A stretch of 64,000 bases of DNA from Rhodococcoides kyotonense (GCF_900188125.1 NZ_FZOW01000002.1:1-64000); one strand, 5' to 3'; shown: positions 17,702-26,547, counted from the stretch's first letter. Notes: a model not told the origin generated them from the letters alone. Translations and numbers: made by a program.

Positions 17702-18736
17702 ATGAGCACGATGCGAGCAGTACAGGTCGTGGGCTATCACGACAAACTGCAGATGGCCGAGCTACCGATCCCCACGCCGACAGGGCCTTTCGACGTCGTC
17801 GTCAAGATCGGGGGTGCAGGGGTATGTCGAACCGATCTGCACATTCTCGAAGGCCAGTGGGCCGAGAAGTCGAACGTCCAGTTGCCGTACACGATCGGGC
17901 ACGAGAACGCCGGATGGGTGCACGCCGTCGGATCCGCGGTGACGAACGTGAAGGAGGGGGACAAGGTCATCGTGCACCCGCTCATCACGTGTGGCCTGTG
18001 TCGCGCATGCCGATCCGGTGACGACGTGCACTGCGAGGTCAACCAGTTCCCCGGAATCGACACCAACGGTGGCTACGCCGAGTACCTGAAGACGTCCGCG
18101 CGGAGCGTCGTCAAGATCTCGGACTCGCTCGAACCGGCCGACGTCGCAGCGCTCGCCGACGCAGGCCTGACGGCCTACCACGCGGCGGCCAAGGCGTCGC
18201 GGCATCTGACTCCGAGGGACCGAGTCGTCGTGATCGGGGCAGGTGGATTGGGCCACATCGGAATTCAGGTGTTGAAGTCGTTGACATCGGCGGAGATCGT
18301 CGTCGTCGATCGCAATGCTGCTGCCGTCGAACTCGCGAAGTCGATCGGCGCTGACCATGGAATCGTCGCGGACGGAACGCATATCGACCAGGTTTTGGAG
18401 CTGACCGGCGGCAACGGTGGCGAGGCCGTCATCGATTTCGTCGGTGAGGGCGGTGCGACGAAAGAAGGCGTCGCGATGTTGCGTCAGGCGGGCAACTACT
18501 ACGTCGTCGGGTACGGGGAGAACATCGACGTGCCGACGATCGACATCGTCTCGTCCGAGATCAACATCATCGGTAATCTGGTGGGGTCCTACAACGACTT
18601 GTGCGACCTGATGGCGTTGGCCGCCCGAGGATCGGTGGTGCTGCACACCGTGAAGTATGCGCTCGACGACTTCCAAAGTGCCATCGACGATCTCGACGCA
18701 GGCGCCATTCGTGGCCGCGCAATCCTGACCCCCTGA
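17702..18736 (+). CDS. Zinc-dependent NAD(P) alcohol dehydrogenase
   Basis: A 344-residue medium-chain dehydrogenase. Catalytic zinc residues lie in GVCRTDLH and GHENAGWV, the structural zinc cluster is CGLCRACRSGDDVHC, and the cofactor fold is GAGGLGHIGIQ followed by an acidic VVDRN, favouring NAD. ATG 17702 follows AGGAGG, which overlaps the previous gene's stop. In prm/mim operons this enzyme oxidises the alcohol made by the monooxygenase (for example 2-propanol). Confidence 0.92.
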   Translation: MSTMRAVQVVGYHDKLQMAELPIPTPTGPFDVVVKIGGAGVCRTDLHILEGQWAEKSNVQLPYTIGHENAGWVHAVGSAVTNVKEGDKVIVHPLITCGLCRACRSGDDVHCEVNQFPGIDTNGGYAEYLKTSARSVVKISDSLEPADVAALADAGLTAYHAAAKASRHLTPRDRVVVIGAGGLGHIGIQVLKSLTSAEIVVVDRNAAAVELAKSIGADHGIVADGTHIDQVLELTGGNGGEAVIDFVGEGGATKEGVAMLRQAGNYYVVGYGENIDVPTIDIVSSEINIIGNLVGSYNDLCDLMALAARGSVVLHTVKYALDDFQSAIDDLDAGAIRGRAILTP

Positions 18737-18746
18737 GGAGTACGCC

Positions 18747-19067
18747 ATGATCTTCATCGTCGTCAAGTTCGAGACGAAGCCCGACTGGACCGAACGGTGG
18801 CCGGAGCACGTCGCCGAATTCACCGCAGCGACTCGGGCCGAAGAGGGAAACCTGTGGTTCGACTGGTCACGCAGCCTCGAAGAGCCGAACGTCTACGTCC
18901 TTGTCGAAGCCTTCCGCGACGGCGACGCGGGTGGTGCCCACGTGAACAGCGAACACTTCAAGAAGGCAATGGACGAACTGCCCAAGGGCCTCGCCTCCAC
19001 GCCCCAGATCATCAGTCAGTCCATCGACGCGACGGGGTGGAGTGAGATGGGTGAGATGAAGATCTAA
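18747..19067 (+). CDS. Antibiotic-biosynthesis-monooxygenase (ABM) domain protein
   Basis: A 106-residue ferredoxin-like ABM protein (MIFIVVKFETKPDWTERWP, EEGNLWFDWSRSLEEPNVYVLVEAFRDGDA, HVNSEHFKKAMDELP). Such small proteins act as quinol or aromatic monooxygenases or detoxify reactive aldehydes/quinones. It is last in the amidohydrolase-DUF59-ADH operon, 10 nt after ADH. Immediately downstream is the left half of a hairpin split by an IS element. Confidence 0.85.
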   Translation: MIFIVVKFETKPDWTERWPEHVAEFTAATRAEEGNLWFDWSRSLEEPNVYVLVEAFRDGDAGGAHVNSEHFKKAMDELPKGLASTPQIISQSIDATGWSEMGEMKI

Positions 19068-19088
19068 ACCCCCTCGTGAGTGTTTATG

Positions 19089-20489
19089 TATAGCCCTCTA
19101 TATGTCCAGTCCACAGACATATGAGAGTCGTATGTCCACCGACATCTGAGACACGCGTGCTGGCTTCGTAGGCGTGGGGCACCTGAACCGGCTATGGAAT
19201 ATTTTATGGCCAGAAAAGGTGCAGCCCTCATGCAACTTCTCGATGCAGTCCTCATCGCGGTCGTGGTGGAGCAAGTGGATCCGGCGTCGGTCTTCGGCGC
19301 CGGAGGTGCAAAAGGGTGGTGCGAACGCAACGAGGTCTCCACCGCCACCTTCTACCGACACAAACAACGCATCGAACTCGACGGCCGGTGGGAACCGAAA
19401 TCCCGCCGGCCGCACTCGAGCCCACGTCGAACCCCTGTAGAGGTCGAGGAAGCCATCGTGGAATGGCGCGGAAAACTGCAGGGCGACAACGGCGCCGAGA
19501 ACATCCACTACCAACTCCAAGCAGTCGCGCAGCGAGAGGGCTGGTCCGCCAAAGGCTGGCACGTCCCGCCTCGCTCGACGATCAACAAAGTCCTGCGCCG
19601 CCACGGACTACTGGAATCGAATCCGAAGAAACGACCCAAATCGTCCTACAAGCGATTCCAGTACGCCCGACCCCGAGACTGCTATCAGATCGATGCCACA
19701 GAAGTGATCCTCGCGGGCGGCGCGAAGGCAACGGTCTTCGAAGTTCTCGACGACTGCACCCGCACCCTGGTCGCCACACTCGTCGCCGATGCAGAGACAG
19801 CCAAGGCCGCTGTCGCCGCGATCAACAAGGCATTCGACGACTACGGGATACCTGCAATGGTGTTGTCCGACAACGGAACCGCCTTCACAGCCAAACGCAC
19901 CAAAGGGGCGCAATCACAATTCACCCGCTTCGTCACCGAGTCCGGTGCGCGGCTGATCCACTCGAGTCCGTACCACCCGCAGACCAACGGCAAAGTCGAG
20001 CGACACCACCGCACCTTCAAACAATGGCTCGACCGACAACCACACCGCCCCGCCACCCAGGCCGCCTTGCAGAGGGCCTGCGATCGTTACCAGCAGTTCC
20101 ACAACACCGAACGTCGCCATAGTGCAGTGAACATGCCTCCAGCGCAGGCATGGGCCAACGCGGCGATGCTCGGAGGACCCGAACATCTACCGCGTCAGCT
20201 CGACGCCACCATCGGACACCACAGCGTCTCGAACTCCGGTGTCATCAGTGTCGGCCACTCCACGGTCTCGGTCGGTAGAGCACACGCCGGCATGAAGGTC
20301 ACCGTTCTGCGCAACGGCGACCACGTCACCGTCTTCCGGCTCACCGGCGATGTTCTCGGACACCTACACCTCGACCGCGACAAGCGATACCAAGGACAAC
20401 TCCACGCCCCCGCCGCCTAGAATCGACTCTCACATCTATGTAGACATCGTGTCTCACATCTATGTAGACAGCACATATAGCCCTCTATA
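19089..20489. mobile_element. IS481-family insertion sequence with 14-bp target duplication
   Basis: The element itself spans 19103-20475 (1373 bp), begins TGT and ends ACA, and encodes one DDE transposase. It is bounded by 14-bp direct repeats TATAGCCCTCTATA at 19089-19102 and 20476-20489, included here. Each end carries two subterminal repeats of about 23 bp resembling TGTCTACATAGATGTGAGACACG. Removing the element and one target copy restores a hairpin with perfect 19-bp arms and loop CCCT, running from 19075 to 20503, so the insertion hit the loop of an intergenic terminator-like repeat. Confidence 0.88.
19194..20420 (+). CDS. IS481 family transposase
   Basis: A 408-residue DDE transposase with an integrase core: YQIDATEV (first Asp), VLSDNGTAF (second Asp) and HPQTNGKVERHHRTFKQWL (Glu). 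An N-terminal helix-turn-helix region precedes it (GAGGAKGWCERNEVSTATFYRHKQR). It appears intact, with no frameshift. In-frame ATGs at 19206 and 19230 are alternative starts, as no good ribosome site precedes 19194. Confidence 0.92.
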   Translation: MEYFMARKGAALMQLLDAVLIAVVVEQVDPASVFGAGGAKGWCERNEVSTATFYRHKQRIELDGRWEPKSRRPHSSPRRTPVEVEEAIVEWRGKLQGDNGAENIHYQLQAVAQREGWSAKGWHVPPRSTINKVLRRHGLLESNPKKRPKSSYKRFQYARPRDCYQIDATEVILAGGAKATVFEVLDDCTRTLVATLVADAETAKAAVAAINKAFDDYGIPAMVLSDNGTAFTAKRTKGAQSQFTRFVTESGARLIHSSPYHPQTNGKVERHHRTFKQWLDRQPHRPATQAALQRACDRYQQFHNTERRHSAVNMPPAQAWANAAMLGGPEHLPRQLDATIGHHSVSNSGVISVGHSTVSVGRAHAGMKVTVLRNGDHVTVFRLTGDVLGHLHLDRDKRYQGQLHAPAA

Positions 20490-20498
20490 CATAAACAC

Positions 20499-20993
20499 TC
20501 ACGAGCGTGTCAGTGCATGAAACCCGGACCGGTAGAAGACCAGCGGGGACCCGTCGCTCCCTGCCGTGTCGAGCTCGTCCACCTGCCCGACCACGAGGTC
20601 GTGATCGCCGAAGCGCTGAACCGACGAGATGGTGCAGTCGATCCACGCGTGCACCCCGTCGAGCAACGGTGCGCCGCCCGGTGACCGACTCCACTCGACG
20701 CCGTCGAACTTGTCTCCGCCCGAGCGCGAGAAGGCCTTGCATACGGTCTGTTGGTCGTGCGACAGGATATTCGCGCAGAAGCGGCCGGTGGCCAGGATCT
20801 TCGGAAACGTCGTCGAGGTGTGCGCCACGAAGAACGCCACCAGGGGTGGTGCCAAGGACACGGACGAGAACGAGCCGACGGCCATGCCGACGGGTGCACC
20901 GGCGTCGTCGATGCTCGTGACCACGACGACACCCGTCGAGAATTCGCCGAGCACAGTTCTGAAATGGGCTGGATCGATGGCGGTGTCGGTCAT
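20499..20993 (-). CDS. Flavin reductase (HpaC/HsaB-like)
   Basis: A 164-residue flavin reductase domain protein: FRTVLGEFSTGVVVVTSID at the start, VGSFSSVSLAPPLVAFFV for the flavin site, FCANILSHDQQTVCKAFS and HDLVVGQVDEL. It supplies reduced FMN/FAD to a partner oxygenase, most likely the acyl-CoA-dehydrogenase-like monooxygenase at 21227. Its start overlaps the preceding small gene by ATGA, and its stop lies in the right arm of the IS-split hairpin. Confidence 0.9.
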   Translation of the reverse strand: MTDTAIDPAHFRTVLGEFSTGVVVVTSIDDAGAPVGMAVGSFSSVSLAPPLVAFFVAHTSTTFPKILATGRFCANILSHDQQTVCKAFSRSGGDKFDGVEWSRSPGGAPLLDGVHAWIDCTISSVQRFGDHDLVVGQVDELDTAGSDGSPLVFYRSGFHALTRS

Positions 20994-21196
20994 GAGAATG
21001 CGTCCTTTGCTTCATCGGGAACAGACGTGAACGTAAGGCCCCGGGCATGTACTTCGACAGTCCTCGAAAGTGGGCAGTCCCAGTCTGGGCGGTGTGATCG
21101 TTCGAAGAACAGGCCTTCAGCCTCGACCGCGTAGTTGATCACGTAGTTTTCCGCGTCCGCAGGACAGGTGCTACAGCGCATTGTGATGTGAGTCAT
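20990..21196 (-). CDS. Small Cys-containing protein upstream of flavin reductase
   Basis: A 68-residue protein (63 if started at ATG 21181) whose TGA overlaps the flavin reductase ATG in an ATGA junction, so the pair is coupled. It has a CSTC (CxxC) pair near the N-terminus and a third Cys in DWDCPL, separated by YVINYAVEAEGLFFERSH. I do not recognise the family. The layout suggests a metal- or thiol-containing accessory of the two-component monooxygenase. Confidence 0.65.
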   Translation of the reverse strand: MTHITMRCSTCPADAENYVINYAVEAEGLFFERSHRPDWDCPLSRTVEVHARGLTFTSVPDEAKDAFS

Positions 21197-21226
21197 AACG
21201 AGCTGCACACCAGGAAGCGGGAAGCA

Positions 21227-22414
21227 ATGACCGACACCATCGAGGCCCCGATCGCCTCCACTCTGTCCACCGACTACGTCGAACGCGCGCGGACCGTCGC
21301 ACAGGTCGTCGAACGCGAAGCGGACAGCATCGAAGCCGGCGCGACCATCACGACCGCAGTCTACGAAGCACTCGTCGAGCAGGAATTGTTCTGGCTCCTT
21401 GTACCGTCCGAATTCGGTGGTGGCGGAAAGGGAATCGTCGAATCCCTGAAGGTCATCGAAGAGATCTCCCGCGCCGACGGTTCCACCGGCTGGGCCCTGA
21501 TGGCCAACGCGTTCAGCACGGGTGTCGCAGTCGGATTCATGAACGACACCGGCGCCCGCGAGATGTTCGACGGCCCGTCCCGCGGCATCACGGCCGGCAT
21601 GATCATGCCTACCGGCAAGGGAATTCGCGTCGACGGCGGCTACCGCGTCACCGGCCGGTTCCAATTCGGTAGCGGTTCCGCCCACGCGTCGTGGATCGGT
21701 GCAGGATTCGTCGTCCACGACGACGCAGGCAACCCCGTGCTCGACGCGAACGGCGGTCCGGATTGCCGCATCGCCTTCGTTCCCCGTACCGACGTCGAGT
21801 TCCTCGGCAACTGGAACGTGATGGGCATGGTCGGCACCGGAAGCTACGACTACCTCGTCGAGGACGTCTTCGTACCCGACACGTTCACGATGGAGACGTT
21901 CTCCACGGTGCCGGTACGACCCGAACCCGTCTACAAGCTGGGTCTGCTCGGTATCGGAGTGGGCGGTCACGCTCCCGTCGCGCTCGGAATCGCCACGCGC
22001 GCACTCGAAGAAGTCGTGAAGATCGGATCGAAGAAGCAGCGCCCGGGGTACGACGGTCCCGTCGGCGAATCTCAGTTGTTCCTGCGTGATTTCGCGAAGA
22101 AGGAAGCGTTGCTGCAGGCCGCCCGCGCGTACGTCTACCAAGCCCACGGTGACGCAGAGGAGACCGCTCGACGGGGCGAGGAGATCACCGACGAGCAGCG
22201 CGCCCGCCTGCGTCAGGTGACCACCTGGGTGCAGGAAGTCGCCGGGGAGATCGTCGAATTCGCTCACCGCTGGGCAGGCAGCCAAGCGATTCGAAACCCC
22301 AGTGCGCTCGGCCGATGCAGTCGAGACATCGCGGTCGCTACACAGCACATGCTCGTCGATCAGATCAGTCTGGTCGACGCGGCCAAAGCCATCGTTCCGT
22401 CGTACGACAAGTAA
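21227..22414 (+). CDS. Acyl-CoA-dehydrogenase-fold flavin monooxygenase (HsaA/HpaB-like)
   Basis: A 395-residue protein with the acyl-CoA dehydrogenase fold (LVPSEFGGGGKGIVESLKVIEEISRADGSTGWALM; GSGSAHASWIGAGFVV; VEFLGNWNVMGMVGTGSYDYLVEDVFVP). The C-terminus ends RDIAVATQHMLVDQISLVDAAK rather than with a dehydrogenase base region, as in group D flavin hydroxylases. Together with the divergent flavin reductase it forms a probable two-component oxygenase on an aromatic or steroid-like ring. ATG 21227 has a purine-rich leader. Confidence 0.87.
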   Translation: MTDTIEAPIASTLSTDYVERARTVAQVVEREADSIEAGATITTAVYEALVEQELFWLLVPSEFGGGGKGIVESLKVIEEISRADGSTGWALMANAFSTGVAVGFMNDTGAREMFDGPSRGITAGMIMPTGKGIRVDGGYRVTGRFQFGSGSAHASWIGAGFVVHDDAGNPVLDANGGPDCRIAFVPRTDVEFLGNWNVMGMVGTGSYDYLVEDVFVPDTFTMETFSTVPVRPEPVYKLGLLGIGVGGHAPVALGIATRALEEVVKIGSKKQRPGYDGPVGESQLFLRDFAKKEALLQAARAYVYQAHGDAEETARRGEEITDEQRARLRQVTTWVQEVAGEIVEFAHRWAGSQAIRNPSALGRCSRDIAVATQHMLVDQISLVDAAKAIVPSYDK

Positions 22415-22432
22415 TCAGGGAAAGGTTCGAAT

Positions 22433-23269
22433 ATGGGACAGCTCGAAGGCAAAGTAGCCCTCGTCACCGGAGCCGCACGCGGACAGGGCCGTTCGCATGC
22501 AGTCCGTCTCGCCGAGGAAGGCGCCGACGTCATTGCCGTCGATCTCTGCAGCAAGCCGGAGACGACGAAGTACAAGGGATCGACCCGTGAAGATCTCGAT
22601 CAGACGGTCCGTGAGATCGAGAAGTTCGACCGGCGGGCACACGCCGTCGTCGCGGATGTGCGCAATCTCGGAGAGCTGGAAGCCGCAGTGTCCGAGGGAA
22701 TTGCGGAACTGGGGCGGCTCGATACCGTCGTCGCGAATGCGGGTATCTTTTCGTCCGCTCCGCTGCACGAATTGAGCGAGGACCAGTGGGACGAGATGAT
22801 CGACATCAATCTCTCGGGTGTCTGGAAGACGATGCGCGCCACCGTGCCGCACCTGATTCAGCAGGGTGAGGGTGGATCGATCATTCTGATCTCCTCGACC
22901 GGTGGAATCCAGGGCTTCCCGAACTTCGCGCACTACGTCGCCGCGAAGCACGGCGTCACAGGACTGGCTCGCACCGCATCGAACGAGTTGGGCCAGTACA
23001 GTATTCGCTGCAATTCGATCCATCCGACGTCGGTGCTGACGGACATGATCGACAACGAACCGATGTACAAGCTCTTCCGTCCTGATCTCGAACATCCCAC
23101 CCAGGACGACTTCCGTGAGGCCTGCCAGGGTGCGATGAACACACTGCCGGTCCCGTGGGTGGACGCCGTCGACATCAGCAACGGTGTCGTCTGGCTGGCG
23201 TCGGATGCGGCCCGCTACGTCACGGGTATCGCGCTCCCGATCGACGCTGGGGCACTCAGCAAGGTCTAG
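22433..23269 (+). CDS. Mycofactocin-type short-chain dehydrogenase
   Basis: A 278-residue SDR. Cofactor motif TGAARGQGRSHAVRLAEEGADVIAVDLC is the signature of mycofactocin-coupled SDRs (TIGR03971 type), which carry a tightly bound NAD(H). NAG is at VANAGI and the catalytic Ser-Tyr-Lys in ISSTGG and YVAAKHG. It follows the monooxygenase by 18 nt in one operon and probably oxidises the hydroxylated product. No mft genes are in the window, so mycofactocin must come from elsewhere. Confidence 0.92.
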   Translation: MGQLEGKVALVTGAARGQGRSHAVRLAEEGADVIAVDLCSKPETTKYKGSTREDLDQTVREIEKFDRRAHAVVADVRNLGELEAAVSEGIAELGRLDTVVANAGIFSSAPLHELSEDQWDEMIDINLSGVWKTMRATVPHLIQQGEGGSIILISSTGGIQGFPNFAHYVAAKHGVTGLARTASNELGQYSIRCNSIHPTSVLTDMIDNEPMYKLFRPDLEHPTQDDFREACQGAMNTLPVPWVDAVDISNGVVWLASDAARYVTGIALPIDAGALSKV

Positions 23270-23272
23270 CGT

Positions 23273-25894
23273 TCATCGACTTGGGCCGGCGGTCTGGAAA
23301 TATGCAGCGACTTCCTGCCGCCGGCTCATGCCGAGCTTCTGGAGAACGTGCTCGACGTGGCCTTCGATGGTGCGCGGTGACAGAACCAGTTTTGCGGCGA
23401 TGTCCTTGTTGGACAAACCGTCTGCGAGCATCTCTGCGACTTCCTGCTCGCGCGGCGACAGCGACACCGTGGTCGTGGACTCGGTCGTCGTCGATGCGGG
23501 GGAGTCCTCGCCGAGCGCGTATCGGGTGAGCTCGCCGACGGACATGGCCGAACCCGACGCGCGACAGGCTTCGAACACGCGTGTGCCCAGTGCGATGCGG
23601 GCGCGCTCGGTGAAGACTTCCCGTTTGTCGATCCAGTGCCCCGATCCGTAGAGCTGCTCACCGAACGAACCCCACATCGCCGACGCGGCCCCGAGCAGGA
23701 CCGCAGCGCGGTCGGGTGAGCCGGATTCGGCCTCTGCCCACGCGAGCAGATCGGTCATCAGGGTTGTGCCGACGACGTCGTCGAACGCTTGGTGAAGATC
23801 GAGCGCCTTCACGGCGAACGACGCTGCTGTGCTGTAGTTTTCGGCTACCAGTTCCACCAATCCGAGGCCGTACACGGCGTACGAGCGAAGCCAGATCTCT
23901 CCGTTGTTCTCGGCGAGCAGTCGTACCGAATCGAACGCGTCATGGGCGCCGCCTAGATTACCGGTGAAGCTGTACACCATCCCGAGGTGAATCTTCATGG
24001 TGCACAACAGATCGACACGATCGGGTATGTGCTGATAGAGGGTCTGTGACTCGGTGAGGTATCCGATCGCGGTGTCGAAGCGGCCGTCGAAGAACTCGTT
24101 CAAGCCCAGAACGTGGGTGGAGAAGGCCTGCACCAGTGGGTCGTCGGACTGTGAGCCCAGTGCGCGGCGCAGCACCGCATCGGCGGCATCGCGATCGCCC
24201 TGCAGCGTCATGACCAATCCTGCTGTTGCCGAGGCTCGGTCCCGGACGTCGGCGAATTCCGGTTCCGCGAGAACACGATCGAGCCACAGACGGTGTTCGG
24301 TGACCGAGATTCCACACGCCCACAGGAACCAGACATCCGCGATGAGATCCGCACCGCGTCGTGCTTGCTCGGAATCGGGGGACCGCAGTGCTCGTTCGAG
24401 AGCGAATCGGATGTCGGCGCGGTTGTCGCGGATACGCGAGCTGGTGACCCGTTGATCCGGTCCGAACCAGTTGTCGGCTGCGCATCGCAGAACATCTGCG
24501 CACCAGGTGAAATGGCGATTCAGCAGGGTATGGGTCTCGGCGGCGGACAATTGCGCGACGCCGTACTCGCGCAGAGTCTCGAGCATTCGGAACCGCACCT
24601 GGCCGTTCTCTTCCACACGCTGGAGGATCGATTTCGCGACCAGTGCGAACACGCCGTCCAAGATGCCGTGATTCGAGATGCCGCTGCCTGCGCACACTGC
24701 CTCGGCCATGTCGAGGTCGAATCCCCCGACGAACACCGACGTCCGTGCCCACAACAGTTGCTGTTCCCTCGTGCATAGTTCGTAGCTCCAGTCCATGGTG
24801 GCCTGGAGGCTGCGGTGACGCGTCGGACCGGTTCTGTTGCCTTCGGTGAGCAGATCGAGACGGTGGTCCAACCGGGCGGCCAACTGGTCTATCGACAGAA
24901 CGCTCAAACGCGTGCATGCCAGTTCGATCGCGAGCGGCATTCCGTCCAGGCGCGCGCAGACGCGTTCCACCGCATCGCGATTGGTAGGGGTGACGGTGAA
25001 GGTGGGAAGTATGGCGGCGGCTCTGGACGCGAACAGCTCCACCGCGCCCGGCGCCGAGCTGCGCTTGGAATCGGTGTGAGTGGGCATCGGATGCAGCGCC
25101 AGTCGATGTTCCTCGGGAATGCCGAGAACCTCTCTGCTGGTCGCGATGATGTGCAGCTGCGTCGTCCCGCGGAGAAGCACCGAGATGAGTCGGGCACTGG
25201 CGTCGAGCAGATGTTCGCAGTTGTCCAGCACGAGCAACATGCGTCGGTTTCCCAGATAGTCCACCAGAGTGTGCTCGGTGGTCGTGCTCTGCAGACCGCG
25301 AGAAGACAATCCCAGCGCATCGGCCACTGCCTGGGGGAGTAGCTCGGGCATGTGAAGTGATCCGAGTTCGACGACGCGGACCCCGTCGGCGAATGCTCGT
25401 CGAAACCGGTTGGCGGCCTGAACTGCCAAGCGCGTCTTGCCCATTCCGCCGGGACCGTTGAGTGTGATCAGCCGCTCGGTGCCGATCAGAAGCTGTAGTG
25501 TGCGCAGTTCGGAGTCGCGACCGACGAATTCGGTCGCGTAATTCGGCAGTGATGCACCAGGTTCCGACTCCACCGGTGCGTCGGCAAGTTCGGTGAGTTG
25601 CCGTCTGGCTGTCTCGACGCGTCGGGTCAATGTGGTTCGTGACCCCTCCCATCCGACACGGCGACCGATTTCTCCGACGCCCAGGTCCGGTGCGCCGGCG
25701 AGCGTGTCCCGAATCGAGGCGTCGATGCCGTCGTCGGCGGCGCGGCGAATGCTACGTCGGTCGTCGGGTGCGGCCTCGAGTGACAGAGCGCGCCGGACGG
25801 TGTTCCGGGACATCGACAACCGCTGCGCGATTCCTTTGATGGGAACGCCCGCCGATCGAAGAGCATGGATTTCACGCCATTCGTCGGCGTTCAT
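23273..25894 (-). CDS. Large LuxR-type ATPase regulator with N-terminal transposase-like HTH
   Basis: An 873-residue regulator. Residues 1-40 are an IstA-like HTH (DEWREIHALRSAGVPIKGIAQRLSMSRNTVRRALS). An NB-ARC/AAA ATPase follows with Walker A NGPGGMGKT and Walker B LLVLDNCEHLLD, then a long TPR-like helical region, and a C-terminal LuxR HTH (LSPREQEVAEMLADGLSNKDIAAKLVLSPRTIEGHVEHVLQKL). Start ATG 25894 follows AGGGAGG at 5 nt; the longer open frame lacks this. It is convergent with the SDR and divergent from the NTF2-like gene, so it may control either. Confidence 0.88.
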   Translation of the reverse strand: MNADEWREIHALRSAGVPIKGIAQRLSMSRNTVRRALSLEAAPDDRRSIRRAADDGIDASIRDTLAGAPDLGVGEIGRRVGWEGSRTTLTRRVETARRQLTELADAPVESEPGASLPNYATEFVGRDSELRTLQLLIGTERLITLNGPGGMGKTRLAVQAANRFRRAFADGVRVVELGSLHMPELLPQAVADALGLSSRGLQSTTTEHTLVDYLGNRRMLLVLDNCEHLLDASARLISVLLRGTTQLHIIATSREVLGIPEEHRLALHPMPTHTDSKRSSAPGAVELFASRAAAILPTFTVTPTNRDAVERVCARLDGMPLAIELACTRLSVLSIDQLAARLDHRLDLLTEGNRTGPTRHRSLQATMDWSYELCTREQQLLWARTSVFVGGFDLDMAEAVCAGSGISNHGILDGVFALVAKSILQRVEENGQVRFRMLETLREYGVAQLSAAETHTLLNRHFTWCADVLRCAADNWFGPDQRVTSSRIRDNRADIRFALERALRSPDSEQARRGADLIADVWFLWACGISVTEHRLWLDRVLAEPEFADVRDRASATAGLVMTLQGDRDAADAVLRRALGSQSDDPLVQAFSTHVLGLNEFFDGRFDTAIGYLTESQTLYQHIPDRVDLLCTMKIHLGMVYSFTGNLGGAHDAFDSVRLLAENNGEIWLRSYAVYGLGLVELVAENYSTAASFAVKALDLHQAFDDVVGTTLMTDLLAWAEAESGSPDRAAVLLGAASAMWGSFGEQLYGSGHWIDKREVFTERARIALGTRVFEACRASGSAMSVGELTRYALGEDSPASTTTESTTTVSLSPREQEVAEMLADGLSNKDIAAKLVLSPRTIEGHVEHVLQKLGMSRRQEVAAYFQTAGPSR

Positions 25895-26060
25895 GGTGCC
25901 TCCCTGTTTCGCGTCACTACGGCCGATTGCCTGCGTGAAGTTGAGACGTACGTCACTGTGGCCTACCTGGTCGACGGTTGTCAACGTCGAGGGGTCAAGT
26001 TCGGTCATCTTTCCGGTTCTTCGCGTTCGAGAGTGGTGCTGATCTGCAGTTTCGTGCACC

Positions 26061-26074
26061 CGTGGTGAACCACG
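26061..26074. promoter_or_regulatory. Palindrome in LuxR/NTF2 divergent region
   Basis: CGTGGT and ACCACG around a GA centre, 77 nt before the NTF2-like start, in the 256-nt gap that otherwise shows no gene. Candidate regulator site. Confidence 0.35.
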
Positions 26075-26150
26075 TAGTAGACCGGTTCTGTACGGGCGTG
26101 GTGGACGTCAGAGTGATACGGACCACAGCAACGTACGAGAAGGAGTTTCC

Positions 26151-26546
26151 ATGAGCCAGCAGAATGCAGAAGCGTTGAAGGCAGCGTTCGCGGCAGCCGA
26201 CGCAGGCGACCCCGGACCGCTCGTCGCGCTCTACTCGGACGATCTGACGTGGGCAGGTTTCACGTTGGAGGGCGATCTGCGGTTGTACACCAAGGGTGAG
26301 TTCCTCGAGGCGTTCGGCGTTCTCGCCAAGCTCGACGCATCGGCCAACGAGGTCGTCAGCGTCGAGGTCGTCGGTGACGAACTGGTGACCGCGAACATTC
26401 GCGCCTACCGCAAGCTCGGCGACGACGAACTGGACATCACGATGGTGATGACGCACCGGTTCGTCGACGGCAAGGTCGTGCGTGGGACGGACATGGTGCC
26501 GTCGAGCTTCGAGGCGTTCTGGTCCAAGATCGGAATCACGGTGTGA
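26151..26546 (+). CDS. NTF2-like/SnoaL-type protein
   Basis: A 131-residue cone-fold protein (ALKAAFAAADAGDPGPLVALYSDDLTWAGF, MVMTHRFVDGKVVRGTDMVP). Members range from ketosteroid isomerases and polyketide cyclases to dehydratases; the catalytic residues of those enzymes are not obvious here. ATG 26151 follows AGAAGGAG. It runs directly into a RibB-like gene with a 1-nt gap. Confidence 0.85.
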   Translation: MSQQNAEALKAAFAAADAGDPGPLVALYSDDLTWAGFTLEGDLRLYTKGEFLEAFGVLAKLDASANEVVSVEVVGDELVTANIRAYRKLGDDELDITMVMTHRFVDGKVVRGTDMVPSSFEAFWSKIGITV

Positions 26547-26547
26547 C

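Noticed and set aside
19075..20503. About 30-bp terminal inverted repeats of the IS
   Set aside because: They include the target duplication and the arms of a pre-existing hairpin; the real ends are at 19103 and 20475.
20990..22348. A 452-residue minus frame opposite the flavin monooxygenase
   Set aside because: Only the final 68 codons (20990-21196) look like protein and have their own start; the remainder is antisense.
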